64,000 nt of DNA, taken from Amycolatopsis australiensis (GTDB lineage Bacteria > Actinomycetota > Actinomycetes > Mycobacteriales > Pseudonocardiaceae). Location: NCBI RefSeq assembly GCF_900119165.1, contig NZ_FPJG01000006.1:3906001-3970000 (forward strand), written 5' to 3'. The notes beneath the pieces were generated by a model. That model did not search any database, was not told the origin of the DNA, and saw nothing but the letters and a program-made list of their open reading frames with translations. Below are positions 28,876 to 36,508 of this stretch, piece by piece. Position numbers and translations under genes: made by a program. Numbering within the stretch: the stretch's first letter is position 1; every line of letters starts with the position of its first letter.

Positions 28876-29717
28876 GCGCACCGACCGCACTGTCCGCTTC
28901 GGACTCCGCCACCGCGCCCCGGCCGGCAGGCGGCCCGTGGCGCGGCACCAGCGTGCCGATGCAGATCCTCATCCTCACCGGCCGCTCGCTGCGGGCGGTC
29001 GTGGCCTCCCGGGCGCTCGTGCTGCTGGGGCTGCTGCAGCCGCTGATCGTGCTGATCCTGTTCAGCCAGGTGTTCGCGAGCCTGGCCGGCACCGCCTCCT
29101 TCCCGGCGGGGGTGTCCTACATCGACTACCTGATGCCCGCGGTGCTGGTGATGGGCTCGCTTTCGGTGGCGCTGCAGTCGGGCGTCGGCCTGCTCGACGA
29201 CATGCGCAACGGCGTGGTGGCCCGGTTCCGCACGCTGCCGATCGCGTCGGCGTCGGTGCTGGTGGCGCGCAGCCTCGCCGACGTCGTCCGGCACGCGCTG
29301 CAGCTGGCGATCATGCTGGTGCTGGCGGCGACGCTGTTCGGCTTCTCACCGGGCGGCGGCTTCACCGGTGTGCTGTGGGCGTGGCTGATGTGCATCGCGG
29401 TCGGCTGGTCGCTGAGCTGGATGTTCATGGCGATCGGCGTCTGGATCACCAACGTCGAGGTGATGCAGGGGGTGACGTCGATGGTGATGTTCCCGCTGAT
29501 GTTCGCGTCCTCGGCGTACGTCCCGCTCTCGTCGCTGCCGGCGTGGCTGCGCGCGGTGGCGACGGTGAACCCGCTGACGTACTCGGTCGACGCGTCCCGC
29601 AACCTGGCGCTGGGCCACCCGGTGGGCACGGGCGGCCTGGCCGCACTGGGCGCGGCGGCCCTGATCGGCTTGACCGGCGCGATCGCCGCGACGCGGGGTT
29701 TCCGCCGGTCCGCCTGA
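28872..29717 (+). CDS. DrrB-like ABC-2 exporter permease
   Basis: 281 residues starting inside the ATPase stop (ATGA). A short hydrophilic N-terminus is followed by about six membrane segments (for example ALVLLGLLQPLIVLILFSQVF, VLVMGSLSVALQSG, LQLAIMLVLAATLFGF, WAWLMCIAVGWSLSWMFMAIG, SMVMFPLMFASSAYVPL, LAALGAAALIGLTGAIAAT). The DDMRNGVVARFRTLPI stretch between segments is the coupling region common to DrrB proteins. It forms the transmembrane part of the exporter with the preceding ATPase. Confidence 0.93.
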   Translation: MSAPTALSASDSATAPRPAGGPWRGTSVPMQILILTGRSLRAVVASRALVLLGLLQPLIVLILFSQVFASLAGTASFPAGVSYIDYLMPAVLVMGSLSVALQSGVGLLDDMRNGVVARFRTLPIASASVLVARSLADVVRHALQLAIMLVLAATLFGFSPGGGFTGVLWAWLMCIAVGWSLSWMFMAIGVWITNVEVMQGVTSMVMFPLMFASSAYVPLSSLPAWLRAVATVNPLTYSVDASRNLALGHPVGTGGLAALGAAALIGLTGAIAATRGFRRSA

Positions 29718-29757
29718 CTGCTGGGCGTGGCCGCCTTGCCGCGGATTCCCGGCGCGC

Positions 29758-31043
29758 TCACCGGACCTGGCCGACGCCCCGGGAGCGCCGACCGGCAGGC
29801 GAGGTGGTCCGGGTCCGGTTGCGCAGCCACCGCCGGTAGCGGCGCAGGGCACGGCGCTGCAGCAGACTTTCCTTGACCAGGGCGAGCTTCGGGTCGGTGC
29901 GCGGTCGCGTCGGGCGGCCCGCGCCCAGGCGTCGCAGCTGCCGTCGGACGCGCGCCATCCCCGCGGCCGAGGCCACGGCCTTGTCTTCGAGGGGGATCGG
30001 GGCGAGGTCGACCGCGGCGTCCTGGCCGCGGCGCCACTTGGCCGGCAGGTCGGGATCGACCGCCAGGGCGGTGCCCATCCCGACCAGGTCGATGCCGCCG
30101 GCCAGGACCCGTTCAGCGACCGGCCGGCGGACGATGCCGCCGGTCAGCATCAGCGGCAGCGGGCTGGTCCGCGCGAGTTCCTCGGCCAGGGTGAGGAAAT
30201 AGGCTTCGCGGGCTTGGGTGCGCGCGTCGGCGGCGCGACCGGACATGGCCGGGCTTTCGTAGCTGCCGCCGGAGAGCTCGACGACGTCGACGCCGAGCGG
30301 GGCCAGCATCTCGATGACCCGGCCGGCGTCGGCGGCGTCGAAGCCGCCGCGCTGGAAGTCGGCCGAGTTCAGCTTCACCGCGACGGCGAACGCGGGGGAC
30401 ACGCCGTCGCGCACGGCACGCACGACCTCCAGCAGCAGCCGTGCCCGGTTGTCCAGGCTGCCGCCCCACCGGTCGGTGCGGGTGTTGACCAGCGGGGAGA
30501 GGAACTGGGAGAGCAGGTAGCCGTGCGCGGCGTGGATCTCGACACCGTCGAACCCGGCTTCCTCGGCGCGACGGGAGGTTTCGGCGAACCGCGGCACGGT
30601 CTGCGCGATCTGCTCGGCGGTCATGGCCGTCGGCCGGGCGAGCCGTTTGCTCTGCCTGCCGAGATCGACCTTGATCGCCGACGGGCCCCAGGCGACGCCG
30701 GGCATGTCCGCCATGATCTGCCGGCCCGGGTGGTTGATCTGCATCCACACCCGCGAACCACCGCTCTTGGCCGCGCCGGCCCATGCGCGGAACGGCTCGA
30801 GGGGCGAGTGTTCGTCCAGGACGATGCCCGCGGGACCGGTGAGCGCTTCGGCGTGCACCATCACGTTTCCGGTGATGATCAGCCCGGTCCGCCCGCGCTC
30901 CAGCGGGCATAGAGCCGCCGGATGCGCTCGCCGGGCAGCTGCCCGGCATCGGCCATGTTCTCCTCCATGGCTGCCTTGACGAGCCGGTTCGGGAGGACTG
31001 ATCCGCCGGCCAAGGGCAGCGGGGTGAACAGCGGCGAAGTCAT
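29758..31043 (-). pseudogene. NADH:flavin oxidoreductase (Old Yellow Enzyme family), frameshifted
   Basis: The natural start is the ATG at 31043 with AAGGA 8 nt upstream: MTSPLFTPLPLAGGSVLPN, then RLVKAAMEENMADAGQLPGE, RIRRLYARWSAGGPG, then TGA at 30881-30879. The rest (LIITGNVMVHAEALTG onward to 29758) continues in the frame offset by one base, so one base appears missing at about 30882-30890. The downstream part is otherwise a complete TIM-barrel oxidoreductase: MQINHPGRQ, FDGVEIHAAHGYLLSQFLSPLVNTRTDRWGGS, LMLTGGI, VGMGTALA. Such enzymes reduce C=C bonds of enones with FMN. Either the gene is broken in this strain or the sequence has a one-base error. It faces a palindromic promoter next to a TetR gene. 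Confidence 0.85.
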
Positions 31044-31070
31044 CGCGGGGTTCCTTCGGTCGATGCGGTA

Positions 31071-31120
31071 TGTTTACAGTGCTCACATGACGGTAGGAGG
31101 GGATGTAAGCGGTGTCAACA
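31071..31120. promoter_or_regulatory. 50-bp palindromic promoter/operator, left copy
   Basis: The minus strand carries TTGACA (31118-31113), a 17-bp spacer and TACCGT (31095-31090), about 40 bp before the ene-reductase start. The element is an imperfect dyad (GCTTACAT..ATGTGAGC core) and is nearly identical, in inverted orientation, to the element at 31697-31746. It overlaps the ribosome site and start codon of the TetR gene, so TetR binding would affect both directions. Confidence 0.75.
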
Positions 31121-31702
31121 TCCGGTAAGGGTGCTTACCATCACGGCGACCTGCGGGCGACGCTGATGAGGATCGCGATGCGGCTGCTCGAGCAGGGCGA
31201 GCCGTTCTCGCTGCGGGCCATCGCCCGGGAGGCGGGCGTCTCGCCGACGGCTCCTTACCGGCACTTCGCCGACCGGGACGCGCTCGAGTCGGCCTTGGCC
31301 GCCGAGGGGCTGCGCGACCTGAAGGCCGACCTGCTGCGGAGTGGCGGCCGGCCGGTCACGGTGGCCGATCTGGCCGAGCTGGGTGTCGCCTACGTCGACT
31401 TCGCGCTGCGCCGGCCGGCACTGTTCCGGCTGATGTTCGGCAATCCCTGTGACGACACGAGTGATGCCCGTGTCCGCGCCGCGGCCGAGGTGCACGAGCT
31501 GCTGGCCGCTGCGGTCTCCGGCGTGTTCCCCGACGCCGACCCGGCCGCGCTGGCCACCGCGGGATGGGGTCTGGTGCACGGTCTGGCCTGCCTGTACCTC
31601 GACGGCAAGCTGACCGGCGCGTCGACCGGGGACGTCGCGGATCGGGTGCGTGAATCCTTCGTCGCGATCTTCACGGCCCGGCCTCGCCCACCGTCGTGTT
31701 GA
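31112..31702 (+). CDS. TetR-family repressor bracketed by its own operators
   Basis: 196 residues from a GTG with AGGAGG at 31095-31100. The N-terminus holds the TetR helix-turn-helix (LRAIAREAGVSPTAPYRHFADRDALESALAAEG); the remainder is a helical ligand and dimer domain (LAELGVAYVDFALRRPALFRLMFGNP, WGLVHGLACLYLDGKL) of the TetR_C_33/WHG kind. Start codon and stop codon each lie inside one of two inverted 50-bp palindromes. It very probably represses the leftward ene-reductase gene and the rightward decarboxylase-like and DJ-1 genes, and perhaps itself. The ligand is unknown; the target genes suggest a reactive carbonyl or enone. Confidence 0.92.
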   Translation: MSTSGKGAYHHGDLRATLMRIAMRLLEQGEPFSLRAIAREAGVSPTAPYRHFADRDALESALAAEGLRDLKADLLRSGGRPVTVADLAELGVAYVDFALRRPALFRLMFGNPCDDTSDARVRAAAEVHELLAAAVSGVFPDADPAALATAGWGLVHGLACLYLDGKLTGASTGDVADRVRESFVAIFTARPRPPSC

Positions 31703-31746
31703 CAGTGCTTACATCAGCGCCTACCGTGATGTGAGCACCGTAAACA
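31697..31746. promoter_or_regulatory. 50-bp palindromic promoter/operator, right copy
   Basis: The 20-bp left arm (TGTTGACAGTGCTTACATCA) and the reverse complement of the right arm (TGTTTACGGTGCTCACATCA) agree at 17 of 20 positions around a 10-bp centre. The plus strand has TTGACA (31699-31704), 17 bp, TACCGT (31722-31727), leading to the decarboxylase-like gene about 40 bp downstream. It overlaps the TetR stop codon. Confidence 0.8.
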
Positions 31747-31766
31747 TGCATCGCGAGGGAGTGCCG

Positions 31767-32723
31767 ATGTCACCGACCGGCCAGCAGATCCCAGTGGGAA
31801 CCGGACGAGGTGACCGGTCCGCCGACACGGTCCGGGTCGACCTGGGCGATCGTCTCGTGGCGGTGCCGAAGGGCGGTTTGTACGACCGCTTCCGGATGGC
31901 CACCGACCTCGACGAGGTCGCCCGCGATCCACGCGTGCCCGGCGTGGACTTCTTCCGCCGTCTGCCCAAGACGAAGGTCGACTTGCTGATCGGCCCGACC
32001 CTGACGCCGAACTTCTACTACCGCATGTCCTCGGCGCGGCTGACCATGCTCGCCCGGTCGCGGGCGATCCGCGGCCGCCTGCCCGGGGAGCTGGCACCGC
32101 TGGAGGTCGCGCCGGGGCTCGGCCTGGTTTCGGTGATGTTCTTCCGGTACGACGTGTGCGACATCGACTTCTACACCGAGGCCGCCGTCGGCGTCGCGGT
32201 CAGGCCCGCCCGGCACCGAGGGCTCGGGGTCGTGGACCTGCTCGCGGCGTTGAAGAACGACCACCTCGGCTCCTACGTGCTGTCGCTGCCGGTCAGTACC
32301 GACATCGCGCAGGTCCGCGGCCACGACGGCTACGGCTTCCCCAAGTGGGTCACCGGCGTCGACGTCGACGTCACCGCCGACCGGACCGCCGCGCGCGTCA
32401 CCGGCGCCGCCGGCGAGACCGACTTGGCCCTGTCGGTGGCCACCCCGCGCCAGACCCGCCGGCCTTCCGGCGAGCGGGTCTCGACCCTCACCTCCTACAC
32501 GAGGATCAACGGCGCCTGGCACTCGACGCTGAGCCAGACGAACGTCCTCGCCGCCGGCAGCGTGTCCTTTCCCCGCCACGTCGACCTGACGCTCGGCCGG
32601 GGGCGCATGAGCGAGGACCTGCGGTCGCTCGATCCGACCCGGCCCGTCCACCTGGACGTGATCACCGAGGGGCAGCTGGCGCTGCACATGCCGGTCCCGT
32701 ACTCGGTCGCCGGCGCGTCCTGA
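31767..32723 (+). CDS. Acetoacetate decarboxylase-like protein
   Basis: 318 residues from the ATG at 31767 with GAGGGAG upstream. The protein follows the acetoacetate decarboxylase family plan; DGYGFPKWVTGVDV contains the lysine expected to form the Schiff base, with Trp in place of the second Lys seen in the clostridial enzyme. The family also includes cyclases and aldolase-dehydratases, so the reaction is not fixed. It is the first gene behind the right palindromic promoter and is followed after 31 bp by the DJ-1-like gene, so both are likely TetR controlled. A role in removing a reactive keto acid or keto compound is inference. Confidence 0.82.
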   Translation: MSPTGQQIPVGTGRGDRSADTVRVDLGDRLVAVPKGGLYDRFRMATDLDEVARDPRVPGVDFFRRLPKTKVDLLIGPTLTPNFYYRMSSARLTMLARSRAIRGRLPGELAPLEVAPGLGLVSVMFFRYDVCDIDFYTEAAVGVAVRPARHRGLGVVDLLAALKNDHLGSYVLSLPVSTDIAQVRGHDGYGFPKWVTGVDVDVTADRTAARVTGAAGETDLALSVATPRQTRRPSGERVSTLTSYTRINGAWHSTLSQTNVLAAGSVSFPRHVDLTLGRGRMSEDLRSLDPTRPVHLDVITEGQLALHMPVPYSVAGAS

Positions 32724-32754
32724 CGACGTCGGACCACAACTGCGAGGAGGCACG

Positions 32755-33462
32755 ATGATCAGGGTTCTGCAGGTTCTCTCGGCCGCGCGCGTCTGGACGC
32801 TCAAGGACGGCACCGAGCACCCGACCGGGTTCTGGGCCGAGGAGTTCGTCGTCCCGTACACGTTGTTCACCGACGCCGGCTGGGAGGTCACGCTCGCCAC
32901 TCCCGGTGGCCGTGAGCCGGTCGTCGACCAGCTCAGCCTCGGCCTCAAAGGCGGCGTGCTGCCCCACACCGCCAAGAAGCTCAGAGCCGAACTCGACCGG
33001 CTCGCCCCCGTTCTCCGGAAGCCGGCGAACCTGTCCGCAATGGATCCCGGCGACTTCGACGTCGTGTTCTACTCCGGCGGCCACGGCCCGATGGAGGACC
33101 TCGCCGTGGACGCGACCTCGGGGGCGCTGCTGACCGAGCGGCTGGCTTCCGGCCGCCCCGTGGCGCTGCTGTGCCACGCCCCGGCGGCAGCGCTGGCCGC
33201 GGCGAACCCGGACGGCAGCTGGCCGTTCGCCGGGTACACGATGACCGGTCTGTCCAATGTGGAGGAAAGGCTCAACCCGTTCGCGTGGAAAGCCGAGTGG
33301 CTGCTGGAGGACCGGCTCAAGGAGGCGGGCGCGAACTACACGGCCGGGCTGCCCCTGAAGTCCAAAGTGGTCGTCGACCGCAACCTCTACACCGGGCAGA
33401 ACCCCGGCTCTTCGGCCGCGCTCGCTCGCCGCATCATCGCCGACGTCACCGGGCAGGAGTAG
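32755..33462 (+). CDS. DJ-1/PfpI family protein (Hsp31/glyoxalase III-like)
   Basis: 235 residues from an ATG with GAGGAGG upstream. It shows the class I amidotransferase-like fold with TGFWAEEFVVPY, VVFYSGGHGPMEDL and the nucleophile elbow VALLCHAPAA (Cys), as in Hsp31-type deglycases and glutathione-independent glyoxalases. The longer insert after GLSNVEERLNPFAWKAEW is typical of that subgroup. It probably detoxifies methylglyoxal-like aldehydes. Together with the decarboxylase-like and ene-reductase genes it forms a TetR-controlled set for reactive carbonyl compounds. It ends 114 bp before a convergent glycosyltransferase gene; that gap holds nothing clear. Confidence 0.88.
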   Translation: MIRVLQVLSAARVWTLKDGTEHPTGFWAEEFVVPYTLFTDAGWEVTLATPGGREPVVDQLSLGLKGGVLPHTAKKLRAELDRLAPVLRKPANLSAMDPGDFDVVFYSGGHGPMEDLAVDATSGALLTERLASGRPVALLCHAPAAALAAANPDGSWPFAGYTMTGLSNVEERLNPFAWKAEWLLEDRLKEAGANYTAGLPLKSKVVVDRNLYTGQNPGSSAALARRIIADVTGQE

Positions 33463-33576
33463 CCCGGCCTTCCCGCCCCGCGAACAGAGTCGCGAAGAAC
33501 GCGGCGACCGATGCGCACCCGCGGGTCGCGACGTCCCGTCCGAAGAGGGCCGCATGATCCCCGGCGGGCGCCGGCC

Positions 33577-34809
33577 TCACCCGCGGGCGAGAACGGCCTC
33601 CAGCGCGTCAGCCGCCGCGGGAGCGCCGCCTGCCTCCTCGATCGCCTTCGCCATCGCCGCCAGCCGGGGCGCCAGCTCCTCGTCCGCCGTCAGCGACTCG
33701 ACCGTCTCCCGGATCACCGCACCCGTGGCCTCTGTCACCGGGACGTGCCGCCCGAGCCCCAGTTCCGCCACGCGGTGGGCGTTGGCCAGTGTCTCGCCGC
33801 TGTGGGAGACCGCCACCACCGGGACCTCGTACCGCAGCGCCTCCAGCACGCTGCCCATCCCCGCCTGGCAGACCAGCACCGCGGCGTGGCGCAGCACCGA
33901 CGGGTGCGGCATCCACTCGTGCGCCTCCACGTTCGGCGGCAGCTCGCCCAGCGCGGCCAGGTCGGCGCCGCGGCCCAGCGTCAGCACCACGTGCCACCGC
34001 GTGCCGCGGAACGCCTCGACGCAGCCGGTGAAGAAGCCGACGTCCTTGCTCATCGACGTGCCCAGCGAGATCAGCACCACCGGCCGTCCGTCGCCCGGTC
34101 GGGTCCAGTGGCCTTCCAGTGCCGCGCAGTCCGCCGTGGGCCCGACGAAGACGTACCGCGGCCCGAACGTCTCGCTCCCGTAGTGGAACGCCTGCGGGAT
34201 GTACACCAGGCGCGGCTCGTCGCCGGCGGCGGCCAGGCTGTCCGTCGCCAGCCGCGGGTCCAGCCCGTACCGCGTCAGCAGCGCCGCGACGCGTCCGCCG
34301 AACTCCTCGCCGAAGCGGGCCAGGCGCGGGTCCTGCGTGTCGAAACCGGTGGCGGCCGGGTGGTCGTCCGGTGGCTGCGGCGAGCCGGGGATCTCGTCCT
34401 CGTCGTTTTCGATGAAGACGGGACAGCTCTCCACCAGCGGGACGGCCCAGGCTCGGCCCAGCACGCGGGCGGCGTTCGCGCTGATCGTGTCGTGCACGAT
34501 CAGGCCGGGCCGGTCGCCGGAGAAACGCTCCAGCGCCCGCTCCAGCGGTGCGAAGCCCTCGCGCATGAGGTCGATGATCATCGTGACCGCGTCGTCGGCA
34601 CTGTCCACTTTGGTCACCGCCGCGGGGAACGCCGACGGGTAGGTCAGGACCTCCGCGGAGCTGTCGCGCAGCAGGTGCGCGAACTGCTCGGCGACGGCGA
34701 AGGTGACCCGGTGGCCGCGCTCGGCGAGCGCTTCGACCGGGCCCAGCATCGGGTTGATGTGCCCGACGCCGGGAAAGCTGAAGAAGGCGATGTGCCGACC
34801 CTGGGTCAT
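33577..34809 (-). CDS. OleD/MGT-family glycosyltransferase with altered motifs
   Basis: 410 residues from the ATG at 34809. The overall plan is that of macrolide glycosyltransferases (HIAFFSFPGVGHINPMLGPVEALAERGHRV, VVLISLGTSMSKD, NVEAHEWMPHPSVLRHAAVLVCQAGMGSVLEALRYEVPVV). Two usual key residues differ: the OleD catalytic His position in PGVGHINP is Val15, and the donor-binding HAGMGS reads QAGMGS. The rest is well conserved and the frame is intact, so it is not an obvious pseudogene; it may use another catalytic residue or have a non-catalytic role. It diverges from the GT-C gene and has a CTAGGGA box in its upstream region. Confidence 0.9.
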   Translation of the reverse strand: MTQGRHIAFFSFPGVGHINPMLGPVEALAERGHRVTFAVAEQFAHLLRDSSAEVLTYPSAFPAAVTKVDSADDAVTMIIDLMREGFAPLERALERFSGDRPGLIVHDTISANAARVLGRAWAVPLVESCPVFIENDEDEIPGSPQPPDDHPAATGFDTQDPRLARFGEEFGGRVAALLTRYGLDPRLATDSLAAAGDEPRLVYIPQAFHYGSETFGPRYVFVGPTADCAALEGHWTRPGDGRPVVLISLGTSMSKDVGFFTGCVEAFRGTRWHVVLTLGRGADLAALGELPPNVEAHEWMPHPSVLRHAAVLVCQAGMGSVLEALRYEVPVVAVSHSGETLANAHRVAELGLGRHVPVTEATGAVIRETVESLTADEELAPRLAAMAKAIEEAGGAPAAADALEAVLARG

Positions 34810-34860
34810 GAGCCGGAGTATGGCGGGAAACCCAGCCCGGAGCCGGTTTCCGGGGCAAGT

Positions 34861-34876
34861 CTAGGGAAACCGCTAC
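34861..34876. promoter_or_regulatory. Candidate PAS-LuxR box upstream of a glycosyltransferase
   Basis: CTAGGGAAACCGCTAC matches about 13 of 16 positions of CTVGGGAWWTCCCBAG, the best match found outside coding sequence. It lies 52 bp upstream of the leftward glycosyltransferase gene in the 205-bp divergent region shared with the GT-C gene. Confidence 0.4.
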
Positions 34877-35014
34877 CCGCACTGTCCGTGGTGAAACATC
34901 ACTTCCGAGTGACTACGAAGGTTGCGGATCCGTGCGCCGCGGTCGACTTTGGTTGCTCCGGATGGGGACTTGCGGCCGTCGAAACCGCGGCCCCCGCCCG
35001 GGTCTACTGGAGGT

Positions 35015-36508
35015 ATGACCCTTACCAGTGAGACCACCGACAGCCGGCCGGGCCGCACGCGCCCGGCGTTCGCGCGGACCCCGGTTCTCCTGATCGCGGG
35101 AGTCACCGGCGTCCTGCTCTTCGCCGCCAGCCGCAACTACGGGTTCTCCTTCGACGAGGCCTACTTCGTGGTCGCCGGCCGTGACCACCCCGCGTGGGGC
35201 TACTTCGACCAGCCGCCGCTGCTGCCGTTCCTCGCGGCCGGGCTGGACCACCTGTTCCCCGGCTCCCTGACGGCGTTGCGGCTGCCCGCCACGCTGGCCG
35301 CCGCGGGCGGGATCGTGCTGAGCGCGCTGATCGCCCGCGAGCTGGGCGGCCGCCGCGTCGCGCAGTCCGTCGCCGCCGCGGCCTACGCGATGTCCGGCGC
35401 CACGCTGATCTGCCACTACCTGGCGACGTACTCGATCGACCCGTTCTTCTGGTCGCTCATCGGGTGGCTGGTCGTGCGGTGGGCCCGGCAGCGACGCGAC
35501 GGCGAAGCCGACGACCGGCTGCTGTTCGCCGCCGGGCTCGTCACCGCCGTTTCGCTGCAGACGAAGTTCCTCGTCCCGGCACTGTGGCTGGCGATCGCCG
35601 CCTCCTCGCTCGTGTTCGGGCCGCGGGACCTCGTGCGCCGCCCGCTGCTGTGGGCGGGCGCGCTGGTCGCGACGCTGACCACCGTGCCGACGCTGGTCTG
35701 GCAGGCCGGCCACGGCTGGCCGTACCTGCGGATGTCCGAGGTCGTCGCGGCCGAGTTCCCCGGCACGGGCGTGTTCCTGCTCGAACTGCTGTCCGGGCCG
35801 GGCCTGGTGATCGGCGTGCCGCTGGCGCTGTTCGGCTTCGCGCGGCTGCTCCTCGCCCGCGACCTGCGGCCCTACCGCTTCCTCGGCGTCGCGTTCCTGC
35901 TGCTGCTCGTCGCCTACCTGGTGACGTCCGGGCGGTCGTACTACGCCTACAGCCTCTACGCGCCGCTGTTCGCGGCCGGCGCGGTGGGCCTGCAGGACGT
36001 CAAGTGGCCCGCCGCCGCCAAGGCGGCCGGCTGGCTGCTGGCGGCGGCGTCGGTCGTCCAGGCGCTGTTCGCGCTGCCGATCTACCCGCGGTCGTGGGCC
36101 GAGCGCCTGCCCGACGTGCCGCTGGTTCCGTTGACCGCCAAGGTCTTCGTCCAGTCCGACGGCCAGCTCGGGCAGCTGTCGGACGCCGTCGGGCAGGTCT
36201 ACCGGTCGCTGCCGCCGCAGCAGCGCGCCCGGACCGCGATCGTGACCGACAGCTACGCGTTCGCCGCCGACCTCCAGCTCTTCGGCGCCGAGCGGGGACT
36301 GCCCGCCGTGTACAGCCCGCATCGCGGGTACTACTTCTTCGGGCATCCCGACGAGCGCTGCGACAGCGTCCTGTTCGTCGGCGACCCGAGCCCGGCGGTG
36401 GCCGGGGCGTTCGCCCACCGCCAGGACGTCGTGCCGCAGCTGATGACCGTCTTCAGTGGCCGGAAGACCTCCTGGGACGCGTTGTGGCCCCGGCTGCGCA
36501 CGCAGTGA
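35015..36508 (+). CDS. GT-C family membrane glycosyltransferase (PMT_2/ArnT-like)
   Basis: 497 residues from the ATG at 35015; GGAGG lies very close to it, so the start is tentative. After a short cytoplasmic lead comes a first membrane helix (TPVLLIAGVTGVLLFAAS), then the family's loop motif FSFDEAYFVVAGRDHPAWGYFDQPPLLPFLAAGLDHLFPG with the acidic DE pair, and about ten further hydrophobic segments. The C-terminal 150 residues are soluble and outside the membrane. Such enzymes move a sugar from a polyprenyl-phosphate donor to an acceptor outside the cell; some act on natural products late in export. Its stop (TGA) directly abuts the stop of the convergent RmlB gene, sharing TGATCA. Confidence 0.85.
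   Translation: MTLTSETTDSRPGRTRPAFARTPVLLIAGVTGVLLFAASRNYGFSFDEAYFVVAGRDHPAWGYFDQPPLLPFLAAGLDHLFPGSLTALRLPATLAAAGGIVLSALIARELGGRRVAQSVAAAAYAMSGATLICHYLATYSIDPFFWSLIGWLVVRWARQRRDGEADDRLLFAAGLVTAVSLQTKFLVPALWLAIAASSLVFGPRDLVRRPLLWAGALVATLTTVPTLVWQAGHGWPYLRMSEVVAAEFPGTGVFLLELLSGPGLVIGVPLALFGFARLLLARDLRPYRFLGVAFLLLLVAYLVTSGRSYYAYSLYAPLFAAGAVGLQDVKWPAAAKAAGWLLAAASVVQALFALPIYPRSWAERLPDVPLVPLTAKVFVQSDGQLGQLSDAVGQVYRSLPPQQRARTAIVTDSYAFAADLQLFGAERGLPAVYSPHRGYYFFGHPDERCDSVLFVGDPSPAVAGAFAHRQDVVPQLMTVFSGRKTSWDALWPRLRTQ

Noticed and set aside
34913..36418. 501-codon minus-strand frame opposite the GT-C gene
   Set aside because: Composition is Gly/Gln/Arg/Asp without motifs; the plus strand has the DEAYF motif and membrane helices.
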